Shown: one piece after another, positions 9,300-19,438 of the stretch
How the letters are laid out: every line of letters starts with the position of its first letter
How positions within the stretch are numbered: position 1 is the first letter of the stretch
DNA from: Cytobacillus praedii
Lineage (GTDB): Bacteria; Bacillota; Bacilli; Bacillales; Cytobacillaceae
Length of the DNA: 64,000 nucleotides
NCBI RefSeq assembly: GCF_001439605.1
Contig: NZ_LMBX01000007.1
Span: forward strand, 161,622 to 225,621
Direction: 5' to 3'
Made by a program: the position numbers and the translations under genes
Notes under the pieces: generated by a model
Seen by the model: the letters and a program-made list of their open reading frames with translations, nothing else
Told to the model about the DNA's origin: nothing
The model's database searches: none

Positions 9300-11900
9300 A
9301 TGGCAGCTTATACGCCTATGATACAGCAATACTTGAGAGTAAAGGCAGATTACGAGGATGCCTTTTTATTTTTTCGTCTCGGAGATTTTTACGAAATGTT
9401 TTTCGACGATGCAGTTAAAGCATCACAGGAGCTTGAAATTACACTAACAAGCAGAGAAGGGGGTTCAGAGGATAGGATTCCAATGTGTGGAGTCCCGTAC
9501 CATTCTGCACCACAATATATTGAACAGTTAGTTGAACGTGGATATAAGGTAGCCATTTGTGAACAAACGGAAGATCCAAAACAGGCAAAGGGTGTCGTTA
9601 AAAGGGAAGTCGTTCAATTAATAACGCCCGGAACAAGGATGGAAGGGAAAGGTCTTCTTGAGAAGGAAAACAATTTCATCGCAACAATCACTTCTTTTGA
9701 TGATGAAACCTTTGGATTTGCTTACAACGATCTCACAACTGGAGAAACAAAGGTTACTATGGTTAGCTCAGGCTTTGATGAATTATTGAATGAACTATCC
9801 ATTTCAGGTGCGAAAGAACTCATTATAGCACGCGATTTCAACGGAGATTGGCAGCGGAGATTGAAAGAACGTTCTATTCTAACAATCTCGTTTGAGGAAG
9901 ATTGTAAGAGTAAAGATTCCTATCAGGCTTTACTTGATGAGATTAGTCAGGACAAGCTGCGTCAAACAGCATCCAGACTATTTAACTACTTATATCGTAC
10001 GCAAAAAAGAAGTTTAGATCATTTACAGAAAGTATCTACCTATCAAACAAATCAATACATGAAAATTGATTATTTTTCTAAGAGGAATTTGGAGCTAACT
10101 GAAACGATTCGTTCCAAAGGAAAAAAAGGCTCATTGCTGTGGCTGCTGGATGAAACAAAAACAGCTATGGGAGGCAGGCTTTTAAAGCAATGGGTTGACC
10201 GTCCACTTGTGAATGAGAAGGAAATCATTCGCCGGCAAACACTAGTTGAAACCTTTATTGCATCCTATTTTGAACGTGAAGAATTAAGAGAAAAGTTAAA
10301 GGAAGTATATGATCTTGAACGTCTTGCCGGCAGAGTGGCCTTCGGGAATGTGAATGCGCGAGATTTAGTTCAATTAAGACGTTCCTTGCTCCAGATCCCT
10401 AATTTGAAAGAAGTTCTTAGAAGACTTTCAAATAATGAGGCTGAAGTACTTGCTGAGAAGCTTGATGCTTGTGAAGAGGTTGTCGATCTACTTGAGCGTG
10501 CGATTGTAGAGAATCCCCCCCTTTCCATTAAAGATGGAAACATGATTAGGGATGGATATCATGAGCAATTAGACCAATATCGTGATGCAACTAGAAATGG
10601 GAAAACATGGATCGCACAGCTAGAAAAACAGGAGCGGGAGAAGACGGGCATTAAGTCTTTGAAGGTCGGCTATAATCGTGTATTTGGTTACTATATTGAA
10701 GTCACAAGAGCGAACTTACACCTTTTAAAGGAAGGGCAATATGAGCGAAAGCAGACATTAACAAATGCAGAGAGATTTATTACTCCTGATTTGAAAGAAA
10801 AAGAAGCACTTATTTTGCAAGCGGAAGAAAAGAGTGTTGAGCTGGAATACGAATTGTTTACCGCAGTACGTGAGCATGTGAAGGAATTTATCCCAAGATT
10901 GCAAGCTCTGGCAAAATCAATTAGTGAGCTCGATGTATTGCAATGCTTTGCAACAGTAAGTGAAGAGAGACATTATGTGAAGCCTTCATTTACAAAGGAA
11001 AGAAGAATTGTGATTAAAGATGGAAGACACCCCGTTGTAGAGAAGGTCATGAACGCACAAGAGTATGTGCCGAATGATTGTTATATGGATGCAGAGAGAG
11101 AAATGCTCCTTATAACGGGACCTAATATGTCAGGTAAAAGTACGTACATGAGACAAATTGCGTTAACAGCTATATTAGCGCAAATTGGCTGTTATGTACC
11201 TGCATCAGAAGCCATTATGCCAATCTTTGATCAAGTCTTTACAAGAATTGGTGCTGCAGATGATCTTATCTCAGGACAAAGTACGTTTATGGTTGAAATG
11301 CTGGAAGCAAGGAATGCCATTGTAAATGCTACACAAGATAGTCTAATTCTCTTCGATGAAATTGGCCGTGGTACATCAACATATGATGGCATGGCGTTAG
11401 CACAGGCAATTATCGAATATATTCATAACCGCTTAGGGGCGAAAACTTTATTTTCCACTCATTATCATGAATTGACAGTTTTGGAGGAAGAACTCCAAAT
11501 GGTTAAGAATGTTCACGTTAGCGCAATCGAGCAAAATGGCAAAGTTGTATTTCTTCATAAAATAAAAGAGGGCGCAGCGGACAAGAGCTATGGAATTCAC
11601 GTGGCACAGCTAGCTGAACTGCCAGCAGAGCTGATTACGAGAGCGAATGAAATTTTGACAAAGCTTGAGCAGAAGGATGAGCAGATAAAGCAGCCTCCTG
11701 CAGGAAAGAAAATGAATAACGTAGCTGAAGATGCTGCCCAGCTTTCCTTCTTTGATGAACCCGCTGAGAAGAAACCATCGGCATTGAGCACAAAGGAAAA
11801 ACGAATTATTGAAAAAGTAAGAGACATTGATATTTTAGATATGACGCCAATGGAAGCATTAAATACTCTATATGAATTACACAAAAAATTAAAAGGGTAA
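9300..11900 (+). CDS. mutS: DNA mismatch repair protein MutS
   Basis: Recognises mismatches and small loops and recruits MutL. The 866 residues carry the mismatch-reading F-Y-E motif at 30-32 in domain I. The clamp and lever regions follow. The C-terminal ATPase has Walker [10 protein letters not shown] near 605-613, the Walker B segment [12 protein letters not shown], and a helical C-terminal dimerisation tail. The start is the ATG at 9300 because GGAGG sits seven bases before it; the upstream TTG at 9288 overlaps that site. mutL follows after 26 bases, forming the standard mutSL operon. Length and motifs are normal. Confidence 0.97.
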   Translation: MAAYTPMIQQYLRVKADYEDAFLFFRLGDFYEMFFDDAVKASQELEITLTSREGGSEDRIPMCGVPYHSAPQYIEQLVERGYKVAICEQTEDPKQAKGVVKREVVQLITPGTRMEGKGLLEKENNFIATITSFDDETFGFAYNDLTTGETKVTMVSSGFDELLNELSISGAKELIIARDFNGDWQRRLKERSILTISFEEDCKSKDSYQALLDEISQDKLRQTASRLFNYLYRTQKRSLDHLQKVSTYQTNQYMKIDYFSKRNLELTETIRSKGKKGSLLWLLDETKTAMGGRLLKQWVDRPLVNEKEIIRRQTLVETFIASYFEREELREKLKEVYDLERLAGRVAFGNVNARDLVQLRRSLLQIPNLKEVLRRLSNNEAEVLAEKLDACEEVVDLLERAIVENPPLSIKDGNMIRDGYHEQLDQYRDATRNGKTWIAQLEKQEREKTGIKSLKVGYNRVFGYYIEVTRANLHLLKEGQYERKQTLTNAERFITPDLKEKEALILQAEEKSVELEYELFTAVREHVKEFIPRLQALAKSISELDVLQCFATVSEERHYVKPSFTKERRIVIKDGRHPVVEKVMNAQEYVPNDCYMDAEREMLLITGPNMSGKSTYMRQIALTAILAQIGCYVPASEAIMPIFDQVFTRIGAADDLISGQSTFMVEMLEARNAIVNATQDSLILFDEIGRGTSTYDGMALAQAIIEYIHNRLGAKTLFSTHYHELTVLEEELQMVKNVHVSAIEQNGKVVFLHKIKEGAADKSYGIHVAQLAELPAELITRANEILTKLEQKDEQIKQPPAGKKMNNVAEDAAQLSFFDEPAEKKPSALSTKEKRIIEKVRDIDILDMTPMEALNTLYELHKKLKG

Positions 11901-11926
11901 AAGGTTTGAACATGGAGGTGTAGGCA

Positions 11927-13801
11927 ATGTCCAAAATTATTCAGTTAGATGACGCTCTTTCGAATAAAATTGCTGCCGGGGAAGTAGTTGAAAGGCCAGC
12001 CTCTGTCGTAAAAGAACTAGTGGAAAATTCAATTGATGCTGGGAGCACCATCATTGAAATAGAGACAGAAGAAGCGGGATTAGCAAAAATTCGCATCATC
12101 GATAATGGAGATGGAATTGAGGAAGACGATGTATTGACTGCATTCCAGCGCCATGCGACAAGTAAAATTAAAGATGAAACGGATCTCTTTCGAATTCGAA
12201 CATTAGGATTCCGTGGTGAAGCATTGCCAAGTATCGCTTCTGTTTCAAGAATTGACATGAAAACTTCAACAGGAGAGATTGGTACTCGTGTTCAAGTTGA
12301 GGGTGGAAAAGTGGAAGCTGTTGAAAAAGCTCCAGGAAGGAAGGGAACTGATTTAACGGTGTCCGATTTGTTCTTCAATACACCAGCACGGCTTAAATAT
12401 ATGAAGACCATTCACACTGAACTTGGAAATATTACCGATGTAGTCAATCGGCTGGCTCTTGCTCATCCAGAAGTTTCGTTCCGCCTCATTCATAACGACC
12501 GAAAGCTTTTGCATACGAATGGGAACGGGGATGTTCGCCAAGTATTAGCAGCTATCTACGGCATGAATATTGTAAAAAAAATGGTGCCGCTAGAAGCTGC
12601 TTCTCTAGATTTTCGCATTAGCGGGTATGCTGCACTTCCTGAAATTACTAGAGCTTCAAGGAATTACATTTCGACAATGATCAACGGGCGCTTTATAAAA
12701 AATTATCCGCTCGCTAAAGCGATTCAAGAGGGATATCATACTTTACTTCCTATAGGACGCTACCCAATTGTTCTATTAAATATAGAGATGGACCCGCTTC
12801 TTGTAGATGTGAATGTCCATCCATCAAAAATGGAAGTGCGCCTAAGTAAAGAACAGGAATTAAATGAACTTGTGACAGGAGCAATTAAGAATGTATTTAA
12901 GTCACAGGAATTGATTCCAACAGGTTTTACAGAACCTAAAGCAGTAAAGCCGAGAGAGGAACAAACATTTTTAGAACTGGAACATGTACCAGTCTTCAAT
13001 CCTATACAAGTAACGGCAGTGGAAAACTCTATACCTTCCTATATTCGTGAAACTCGAATAGAAAATGAGCCGAGGAAAGAAATGTTTACTGATTATACAA
13101 ATGAGGTGCATGAAGAAAGGGATTTTACAGCTGGTCCATATGTTTCAGATGTGGAAGACGTATCTGAGGTGGTTATAAACGATTCGAATTTTAACCAAAT
13201 CAATCAAAATCAGCCTTCAAGAGTCCCTCCTTTATATCCAATTGGGCAAATGCACGGCACATATATATTTGCTCAGAATGAGAAGGGCCTGTATATTATC
13301 GACCAGCATGCTGCCCAGGAACGGATTAAATACGAGTACTTTAAAGAAAAGGTTGGACAAGTCGAAAGTGAGCTTCAAGAAATGCTAATTCCACTCACTT
13401 TTGAATATTCGACAGATGACTATATAAAAATTGACGAATATAAACATGAACTTGAAAAAGTAGGTGTCTTCCTTGAGCCGTTTGGACACAATAGCTTTAT
13501 CATTCGCTCCCATCCCCAATGGCTTCCAAAAGGGGAAGAGAAAGAAATCATAGAAGACATGATTGAACAGCTTCTTTCAATGAAAAGAGTGGATATTAAA
13601 AAATTAAGGGAAGAAGCAGCCATCATGATGAGCTGTAAAGCTTCCATTAAAGCCAATCACCATCTAAGAAATGATGAAATCCAAGCCTTGCTTGATGAAC
13701 TAAGACACACAACAGACCCATTTACATGTCCGCACGGACGCCCTATCATCATTCAGTATTCGATTTATGAGATGGAGAAGATGTTTAAACGGGTGATGTA
13801 A
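11927..13801 (+). CDS. mutL: DNA mismatch repair protein MutL
   Basis: The 624 residues have an N-terminal GHKL ATPase (ENSIDAG, DNGDGI and FRGEAL motifs) and an acidic variable linker at about 330-430. The C-terminal endonuclease domain carries [12 protein letters not shown] near 459-470, which fits the DQHA(X)2E(X)4E nuclease motif. This MutL is therefore predicted to nick DNA itself, as expected in a genome without MutH. A conserved CPHGRP motif lies near the end. The ATG follows a GGAGGTG site, and a terminator closes the operon. Confidence 0.97.
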   Translation: MSKIIQLDDALSNKIAAGEVVERPASVVKELVENSIDAGSTIIEIETEEAGLAKIRIIDNGDGIEEDDVLTAFQRHATSKIKDETDLFRIRTLGFRGEALPSIASVSRIDMKTSTGEIGTRVQVEGGKVEAVEKAPGRKGTDLTVSDLFFNTPARLKYMKTIHTELGNITDVVNRLALAHPEVSFRLIHNDRKLLHTNGNGDVRQVLAAIYGMNIVKKMVPLEAASLDFRISGYAALPEITRASRNYISTMINGRFIKNYPLAKAIQEGYHTLLPIGRYPIVLLNIEMDPLLVDVNVHPSKMEVRLSKEQELNELVTGAIKNVFKSQELIPTGFTEPKAVKPREEQTFLELEHVPVFNPIQVTAVENSIPSYIRETRIENEPRKEMFTDYTNEVHEERDFTAGPYVSDVEDVSEVVINDSNFNQINQNQPSRVPPLYPIGQMHGTYIFAQNEKGLYIIDQHAAQERIKYEYFKEKVGQVESELQEMLIPLTFEYSTDDYIKIDEYKHELEKVGVFLEPFGHNSFIIRSHPQWLPKGEEKEIIEDMIEQLLSMKRVDIKKLREEAAIMMSCKASIKANHHLRNDEIQALLDELRHTTDPFTCPHGRPIIIQYSIYEMEKMFKRVM

Positions 13802-13812
13802 TTTATAGTAGT

Positions 13813-13846
13813 GGAGAACCTTTGATATATTAAGGTTCTCCTTTGT
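13813..13846 (+). terminator. Terminator after mutSL
   Basis: GGAGAACCTT (13813-13822) pairs with AAGGTTCTCC (13832-13841), followed by TTTGTT. Confidence 0.85.
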
Positions 13847-13878
13847 TATTTTATAGAATTGACCACTTTTATCGCTTT

Positions 13879-14097
13879 TTAGTTATTTTTCTTTAATGCT
13901 TTTGAAAAATTTTCTGCAGATGCATCCTGAATATTAGGTGTAACTTGACTATATTTATCTAGTGTTACTGAATCATTTGAATGCCCCAATCTTTCAGAAA
14001 CCACTTTTGGATTTTCTCCAATTTCATACATAATAGATAGTTGCATGAGTATGTCGTAAATCATGAAAACGAATCCTTTTTAGATTTGCAAGTTTAA
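13879..14097 (-). pseudogene. Tyrosine recombinase C-terminal remnant, frameshifted
   Basis: On the minus strand the segment LKRIRFHDLRHTHAT carries the HxxR motif of phage-type integrases. It runs into a stop in its own frame. The continuation IGENPKVVSERLGHS...TLDKYSQV, with the C-terminal H and the nucleophile tyrosine, is in another frame. At least one frameshift near 14040 therefore separates the catalytic motifs, and no N-terminal part remains. This is a dead integrase fragment and marks a past integration just downstream of mutL. Confidence 0.8.
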
Positions 14098-14311
14098 TAT
14101 GAAGTGATAAAACTGGATGACTGTACTCAAATAATTGATATAAAAGGTTCAATCACAAAGGAATTTGCAGTCAAGCAAAAGCTTTTTGAAATAAAGTTCA
14201 TGGATTTAATTACTCTCTTGAAATATAAAAATGGACAATTTGTGGAGTGTAAAAAACTATCCAACGAATTCCGAATACTTTAAAGAGTTAATTAATTAAT
14301 TTTGTAAGACT

Positions 14312-14515
14312 GTGAATCTTCCAAAATATAAGATTACTAATGTTATAGGTGTTTCCACGCAGATTATTAATTCATGGGAACGTGAAGGGGTGCCTGTTCG
14401 AATAAAACCCTATGTGATGTCGGTGTTAAAGAATGTCTTATTTGAGAAAAAGAGTGAGCGTTCACAAAATTTAATAAGGAGTGAGAACGTTGAAAACCGT
14501 TCAGCCGATACGTGA
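14312..14515 (+). pseudogene. Helix-turn-helix fragment next to decayed integrase
   Basis: A 67-residue frame with a possible GTG start but no ribosome binding site. The stretch ITNVIGVSTQIINSWEREG reads like a helix-turn-helix, and the tail is basic. It overlaps the start of the decayed integrase in another frame. A further orphan fragment on the plus strand (about 14098-14283) has an open frame ending in NEFRIL but no start. Both look like debris of the same lost element. A functional small protein cannot be excluded. Confidence 0.35.
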
Positions 14516-15037
14516 CATTGCAATGATTGCGGATATGAAAGATGTCCTTATGAAACAACACTATCGCAACTATTTCTATTTTGTATTAGGCATTAACACT
14601 GGATCACGCATTAATGACCTTCTTGTATTAAGAGTGGGGGATGTAAGGGATAAAAGCCATATCACCATAACTGAGCAGAAATCAGGAAAGTTAAAACGGT
14701 TTAGATCAATAACGAACTCAAACAACATTTCAGTAAGTTTACGATTGATAAGAACAAAGCAGCATATCTTTTCCAGTCAAAGAGAGGTCACAGGATCGCA
14801 TACACAGGGTTCAGACATGGAAGATACTCAATCCTGCAGCTCAAGAGGTTGGATTGAGTGAGATAGGTACTCAGACCCTTAGAAAGACATTTGGTTGGGT
14901 ACCATTTTTATCAGGAATATAAAGACGTAGCAGTATTGCAACAGAAATTTAATCATTCCAGTCCGGCTGTGACCATGAGATACATAGGGATTAACCAGGA
15001 CATTATGGATGAAGCCGTTGATGGGTTTAGTTTATAG
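14490..15037 (+). pseudogene. Tyrosine recombinase/integrase, multiply frameshifted
   Basis: Starts at a TTG behind AAGGAGTGAGAA and encodes KTVQPIRDIAMIADMKDVL, then GINTGSRINDLLVLRV, the first arginine region of small Firmicute tyrosine recombinases. The homologous reading then moves between frames: KFTIDKNKAAYLFQSKRG, then EIGTQTLRKTFGW, then FNHSSPAVTMRYIGINQD with the nucleophile tyrosine, ending at a TAG at 15035-15037. At least three frameshifts are needed to rebuild one protein of about 185 residues. It is dead, and distinct from the minus-strand integrase remnant beside it. Confidence 0.85.
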
Positions 15038-15092
15038 AATTTGTATTATGTTTATTAAAGAAAGTACAAGCAATCCATGCTTGGCCGATAAT

Positions 15093-16052
15093 TTAGGTAT
15101 TACTTATCGTTGGAATTCTAAATAATACATCAGAATCATAATTGCTTTCTTTTCCCTTTTTAATAACATATGCACCAACTGCCCAAACAAAATTATCTAC
15201 TTCAGAAAGACTTATATTCTTAGGAGAAATTTTATGGCCAATTAAGGAATATTTAATGTAATCAATTAGATCTTTGTTTTTTCGACCATTGATATCTAGT
15301 AAAAATTTAATTTCACTGACTGGTAATATATTTTCTACATCTAACCAATTGTCAAAAAGTCTTTTGATATGTCTATCTGGTTTAAATCCGTTCCAACCTA
15401 AATTTCTTAGAAACTCGCTTGTTAGTGGGTATCCCATACCATCGAATTTTAATACTGCAAAGTCTCTATGAAGGTCTATACAAGAAAGAAATTCTTCACC
15501 CTCCCATTTTGATGGTGGGTTTGCGAAGAATCCAGCAATGCAAATGAAAAGATTTTTTTCATCAATTTCTACATTGAATTTATTTTGATGAAGTTTATTA
15601 AAACCATTCATTACTTGCTTTATGTATTCAGAGTAGTAGTTTTCAATATTTGAAAGCTTTTTGGCCCATTTTAAAACTGCATTAACGTCATTAGAACAAC
15701 TCTGACCCGGAAAAAAAGGTCTGAGATCATTTACAAGGCTATTACTATTTTCATAGGTTTTTAAAGGGTCATAATTGAAAAGCTGTGTTCTTAATGATTC
15801 TTCCTTTGAAATAAAAGTTACCCAGTTTCTTGAATTACTCCCTAATGATTTGACAGCTGCTTCAAAAAGTTCAGAGTTAGATATTTCTCTGTTTATATCT
15901 CTTACGGGCTGATTTAATGAGGAGATTAATAATCTTGAGAACTCATCAATATTCTTAGGGTCTCTGTCAAAACCATAATCTTGCTGAATTTTCGTTCTAA
16001 TTGCTTGGTTTTCATAGAGAAGTTCTTTTAATTTATTTAAATTCAATTCCAA
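15093..16052 (-). CDS. Uncharacterised 319-residue protein, possible HhH-GPD-like fold
   Basis: An intact cytoplasmic protein with a TTG start behind AAAGGAGAG. I do not recognise the family with certainty. The segment MGYPLTSEFLRNLGW, followed by FKPDRHIKRLFDNW, resembles the helix-hairpin-helix and following helix of HhH-GPD DNA glycosylase-like proteins. The N-terminal half is helical and charged. No signal peptide or membrane segment is seen. It lies in the accessory stretch beside decayed integrases, so it may be leftover cargo. A DNA-repair or DNA-modification link is a weak inference. Confidence 0.5.
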   Translation of the reverse strand: MELNLNKLKELLYENQAIRTKIQQDYGFDRDPKNIDEFSRLLISSLNQPVRDINREISNSELFEAAVKSLGSNSRNWVTFISKEESLRTQLFNYDPLKTYENSNSLVNDLRPFFPGQSCSNDVNAVLKWAKKLSNIENYYSEYIKQVMNGFNKLHQNKFNVEIDEKNLFICIAGFFANPPSKWEGEEFLSCIDLHRDFAVLKFDGMGYPLTSEFLRNLGWNGFKPDRHIKRLFDNWLDVENILPVSEIKFLLDINGRKNKDLIDYIKYSLIGHKISPKNISLSEVDNFVWAVGAYVIKKGKESNYDSDVLFRIPTISNT

Positions 16053-16172
16053 ATTGACTCTCTCCTTTATTGTAATAAGAAAATAGTACCATTTATTAAG
16101 TCTAGATTATATAAAGTAAGAGCAATTAACAAAAGAATTATTCAGTTTACCAGAATTATCCCGATTTTAACA

Positions 16173-16201
16173 TAAAAAAAAGCGCCAAGAAACTTAGCGC
16201 C
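16173..16201 (-). terminator. Terminator of the 42-residue peptide gene
   Basis: Read on the minus strand, GGCGCTAAG pairs with CTTGGCGCT (two G-T pairs) and is followed by a run of T. It ends just downstream of the peptide stop. Confidence 0.8.
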
Positions 16202-16208
16202 AATCTAA

Positions 16209-16337
16209 TCAAGGTCCACATGTATGAGGCTTATTAGCATTTTCTGCCCAACAAGCTGATGCACTTAAAGCAAAGGCACTAGAAGAAGATACTATTATTC
16301 CTAACGCGACAGCTATGTAAAATATTTTCTTTTTCAT
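16209..16337 (-). CDS. Small secreted cysteine-containing peptide precursor (42 residues)
   Basis: A short gene with a very strong ribosome binding site (AAAGGAGGT, then ATG) and its own terminator. The product begins MKKKIFYIAVALGIIVSSSS, a clear signal peptide, followed by an Ala-rich cleavage region. The mature part is roughly ACWAENANKPHTCGP with two cysteines. This layout suits an exported peptide, such as a Phr-like or other signalling peptide, or a small disulfide-looped bacteriocin. No rap-type receptor, transporter or immunity gene is adjacent, so the role is unknown. Confidence 0.6.
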   Translation of the reverse strand: MKKKIFYIAVALGIIVSSSSAFALSASACWAENANKPHTCGP

Positions 16338-16461
16338 TGTCTTACCTCCTTTCCGATTACAAACTAATTATAACAAATATTGGCAATTTTTAACTGAAGA
16401 TAATTCGTAAAAATCAGACAATTCAATATTTAAATCGACACAATATTTAGGAGGAATGAAT

Positions 16462-16861
16462 ATGCGTGAGATAAAAACTAACTAAATCTTTCGAAAATGG
16501 TTTAGTTATCAAACACCGTAAATCAGCCATTATCTTTGAAAATGTTAGTGGTAAAAAGGAGAAAGAAGAACGTTTATCTTATGTATTTTCAAAAGAAGGT
16601 TTTAAAGAGTTTGCTGCTTATATCGATGAGGTAGCTAAAGAATCATGGTCCAATGTTGTACCAAAAGAGGCAAATAGCGTTGGTTCAGATTATGACGAAT
16701 AATATGACCGAAAATATGATGCTAATGGAAGTCAATGGATTTCGGAAAAGGGAATCGGAATTATGCCACCTTATTGGTCAGTCGAAACGCTATATCAATT
16801 TAACAATCCTAAAATACAGTCATTCAGTTATGATTTGCGAAAAAAGTTAATCAACTCTTGA
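16462..16861 (+). pseudogene. Broken small gene (frameshift plus internal stop)
   Basis: A GGAGG-led ATG gives MREIKTN and then stops. Removing one A in the run at about 16473-16477 restores a frame reading KLTKSFENGLVIKHRKSAI to a TAA at 16700-16702. The same frame stays open beyond that stop (YDRKYDANGSQWISEKGIG and on) to a TGA near 16861. The whole therefore looks like one ancestral protein of about 130 residues with a one-base insertion and an in-frame nonsense codon. I do not recognise the family. Confidence 0.5.
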
Positions 16862-16917
16862 GTAAAAATGTTACCAATTAAAAAAGAGCAGGATTGCTCC
16901 TTCTCTTTATTAATGAT

Positions 16918-17063
16918 CTATCTAATTCCTCTAACAGCAAATGCAATATCCCATAAACTGTTGGCGATTTCAGGTAATTGAATAGCGATTATAACTGAAC
17001 TAACTACTATTGTGCCTAAAAAAATAACAGGAGTATCTTAAATAGATCATACTATTTTTTCAT
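16918..17063 (-). pseudogene. Remnant of a small hydrophobic peptide gene
   Basis: On the minus strand a GGAGGATTA site precedes ATG-Lys-Lys-stop. In a shifted frame there follows a hydrophobic segment VIFLGTIVVSSVIIAIQLPE and a tail ending in FAVRGIR. A hairpin with a T run at 16878-16901 lies downstream. It looks like a one-helix peptide gene broken near its start. I cannot tell whether it was a toxin or a membrane peptide. Confidence 0.35.
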
Positions 17064-17191
17064 ATTAATCCTCCTAAATTGGTGTGATTAAATAATACAA
17101 CAATTACCAAATTATTAGGTCAATAATCATTAAAAAACATAATAAGCAAGATGTTTAATAGTATTTTGAACGATTGTGTGCAATAAACAAT

Positions 17192-17231
17192 GAAGAAAAA
17201 ACCACTCAACAGAATTTACATATGAGTGGAA
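17192..17231 (-). terminator. Terminator of the GNAT acetyltransferase gene
   Basis: CCACTC and GAGTGG arms enclose a 16-base loop. Read on the minus strand, TTTTTTC follows. It lies 30-70 bases after the GNAT stop. Confidence 0.65.
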
Positions 17232-17262
17232 TAAATATAACTTTTAATAGGAATGAACAGCG

Positions 17263-17802
17263 TTATGCATTTGGATTTATAATAGCTAACACCTGATGAT
17301 CTTCCCAATTGCCGTTAATTTTAACATTTTTTATTGCTATTCCTTCTTTATGAAAACCAGCTTTTTCTAAAACTCTTATTGATCCGATGTTATGTGGCAT
17401 TACTCCAGCTTCAATTCTATGTAAGTTAAGGGTTTGAAATGCATAATTGACGATTAACTTAGCTGCTTCTGTGGTAAAACCGTTGCCGTTATGTTCTTGA
17501 TCTAAGTCATATCCAATGAAAGCCCTTTGTTGAGGTCCACGCAAAACTTGGAATAAGCTAATAGTACCAATGAGTTTATGATCATTTACTTTATAGATGC
17601 CAAAATAGTATTCAATATCTTTTTGTTTGTTTTGTTCCCATTTTACTATTAATTCTTGCTGTGCTTCTAAAGACCAGTAAGTAGTAGGACGAGTCATTGA
17701 ATATTTCTCAAGAAATGAGCGATTTTTATTTCGCAAAAGTAGTAATTCGTCAGCATCCGAGAGAATAAAAGGTCTAAGGTAAATATTTTCACTTTTAAGC
17801 AT
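17263..17802 (-). CDS. GNAT-family N-acetyltransferase (RimJ/RimL type)
   Basis: A 179-residue acetyltransferase. The opening LKSENIYLRPFILSDADELL, the IGYDLDQEHNGNGFTTEAAKL acetyl-CoA-binding segment near 95-115 and IRVLEKAGFHKEG near 145-158 are typical of the RimJ/RimL ribosomal-protein/aminoglycoside-like GNAT group. The acceptor cannot be inferred; it could be a protein N-terminus or a small molecule. It stands alone in the accessory region with its own terminator. The ATG is preceded by GGAAGA, a moderate ribosome binding site. Confidence 0.85.
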   Translation of the reverse strand: MLKSENIYLRPFILSDADELLLLRNKNRSFLEKYSMTRPTTYWSLEAQQELIVKWEQNKQKDIEYYFGIYKVNDHKLIGTISLFQVLRGPQQRAFIGYDLDQEHNGNGFTTEAAKLIVNYAFQTLNLHRIEAGVMPHNIGSIRVLEKAGFHKEGIAIKNVKINGNWEDHQVLAIINPNA

Positions 17803-17920
17803 CTAATCTTCCTTTCACTATTTTATACATTACATTATATCAGAAAGAAAAAACGTTTTTTGAAAGGAAAAAATATTTCATAAAATCAATTTATATACAG
17901 TGCGAGTTTGAAGTGAACTA

Positions 17921-17946
17921 AATGATAGGAGAATTGCTCTCCTATC
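17921..17946 (-). terminator. Hairpin after the 81-residue membrane protein gene
   Basis: TGATAGGAGA and TCTCCTATCA form a perfect 10-bp stem around a five-base loop, 20 bases after the stop of the minus-strand gene. The T tract is poor, so termination is moderately supported. Confidence 0.55.
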
Positions 17947-17965
17947 ACAAAGGTAATATGAAAGT

Positions 17966-18211
17966 TTAAAAAAGATTAGAAATTCCATCGGTGATATCTT
18001 TCCATAAATCGCCGATCATTTCAAAAATAACTGGTGAAAATTCATCCCAGAGTACCCTATTAATTAGAGAGTTTAAAGCAATCGGGAAGAATATTATGCA
18101 GATAATAATGACCAATAAAATAAATAGAAAACAACCGCAACCAGCATTATCTGACTTAAATGCACCTAACATAAGAATTAATAATATTACTCCAATAATA
18201 ATGTAAAGCAT
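17966..18211 (-). CDS. Small membrane protein (81 residues)
   Basis: No family recognised. Two hydrophobic helices (about 2-20 and 28-50) flank a KSDNAGCGCF turn with two cysteines. The amphipathic C-terminal tail is rich in Trp, Asp and Ile. The ribosome binding site (AGGAGA) is somewhat distant, so expression may be low. It sits among other small, unrelated genes of the accessory stretch. Confidence 0.5.
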   Translation of the reverse strand: MLYIIIGVILLILMLGAFKSDNAGCGCFLFILLVIIICIIFFPIALNSLINRVLWDEFSPVIFEMIGDLWKDITDGISNLF

Positions 18212-18357
18212 ACTTGATCTAATTCTCCTAGTCTTTGGATAGTAACTTATACCTGTATAATAATAGCATTTTTTTGGGAGAATTAGTCATTGTTTAATAA
18301 GAATAACAGGTACTTTTAATAGTTTATAAGTAAACAGAAGGTAGTTTCAGTTAAATA

Positions 18358-18382
18358 AAAAAAAAGTCACAATTAGTGACTA
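18358..18382 (-). terminator. Terminator of the secreted 125-residue protein gene
   Basis: Minus-strand AGTCAC pairs with GTGACT across five bases and is followed by nine T. It touches the stop codon of the gene. Confidence 0.75.
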
Positions 18383-18760
18383 TCATTTGTTTAATAATTT
18401 TAATTTTGCTTTAGAGGGAGTTTCATACTTAAGGTGCCCTAAATTTGGATAGGTATTTTGTATAACATAATAGCCGCCACCAACATCAAAAAGGGGAGCA
18501 TATCCTTGTATAGTTTTAGTACCATAGATACGATAAACTTCACCAGGCTTCAATTCCCGAACAGGGTCAAAAAGTTTAACGCCCGAAGTGTCAACTTGCA
18601 CTTTGAATAATGGGTTTTTTTGTAAAATTGTTACTCTTCCAATTTGGCCAGGTTTTAGCACTAAATTGTCCCACATTACTTTTGGTGAAGCTGCATCAGG
18701 TGAAAGCGTAAAACTAAATAAAGCAAAAAGAGTAACAATTAAGATGGTAAGTTTTTTCAT
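18383..18760 (-). CDS. Secreted 125-residue protein of unknown function
   Basis: The start is placed at the ATG at 18760, preceded by AAGGAGG; a longer frame to 18907 has no ribosome binding site. Residues 1-24 (MKKLTILIVTLFALFSFTLS) form a signal peptide with a likely cut near DAASP. The mature part is beta-rich with LVLKPGQIGRVTILQ and a GGGYYVIQNTYPNLGHLKY segment. There is no lipobox, so it should be released or wall-associated. No enzyme motif is seen. Confidence 0.65.
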   Translation of the reverse strand: MKKLTILIVTLFALFSFTLSPDAASPKVMWDNLVLKPGQIGRVTILQKNPLFKVQVDTSGVKLFDPVRELKPGEVYRIYGTKTIQGYAPLFDVGGGYYVIQNTYPNLGHLKYETPSKAKLKLLNK

Positions 18761-19438
18761 ATAATGGCCTCCTTTTAACAAGTTATGAAAATAATAACAT
18801 TTTAGGAAAAGGGTTTCATTGGTAATTAGTGGAATTGGTTGTGGGCAAATATATATAAGGTAGGGGTGTAACAAAAAGGTTATAAAATAAAAAAGAGAGA
18901 TGAACATTAGGCGCTCTATAGCTATCTGCTAAACCATTCTCCCATCTTGACAAGTAGTGGCTGCATCGCTAAAGATTCTAAAGACCTTGGTGGCGTTGGT
19001 TATAAAAAAAGAAAAAAAGATCCAGGTGCTGGTGGTATGAAGTTAGTAGATCAGGAACTGGTGGGCATTAAGACTTACTGCACTCATTTTTATGAGTTCT
19101 ATAGGTGATTTTAAAAATTACCAACAAAGCTATTTGAATGCATACACTTCGAGGGCAATTCCTTATCCATATACTAGAATTCTAAATAAGGGAGGAATAG
19201 CTAATACAATTAGATGCAATAGATACAGAGGGTTATTTATTCACAATTGAAATATAGTCTTCAGTTCAACAAACTGAGTACCAGATGCACATCAAATTTT
19301 ACTAAATTAACGAAGGGGAGTCTAAAATCAATGGATAACAATGAGGAAATAAATTAAAGAAAGTTCAAATATAACAATGATCTTCCATCCTTATACAATT
19401 ATGGTAGAATAATAGGAGTGTATAAGGGGGAGAATCGA
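18761..19438. other. Gene-poor stretch with possible coding debris
   Basis: No intact gene. A plus-strand frame near 18936-19108 reads LTSSGCIAKDSKDLGGVGYKK without a start. Another short frame near 19205-19250 reads QLDAIDTEGYLFTIEI. Both look like decayed gene pieces, possibly of phage origin, but I cannot assign them. Confidence 0.35.

Noticed and set aside
16653..16850. 65-codon plus-strand frame starting at 16653
   Set aside because: It overlaps the better supported broken gene at 16462-16861 in another frame.
17991..18206. Plus-strand frame opposite the 81-residue membrane protein
   Set aside because: Antisense shadow without a ribosome binding site.
18936..19250. Short frames with lipobox-like TSSGC and phage-like QLDAIDTEGY strings
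   Set aside because: Neither has a start codon with a binding site. They may be remnants, but no gene can be supported.
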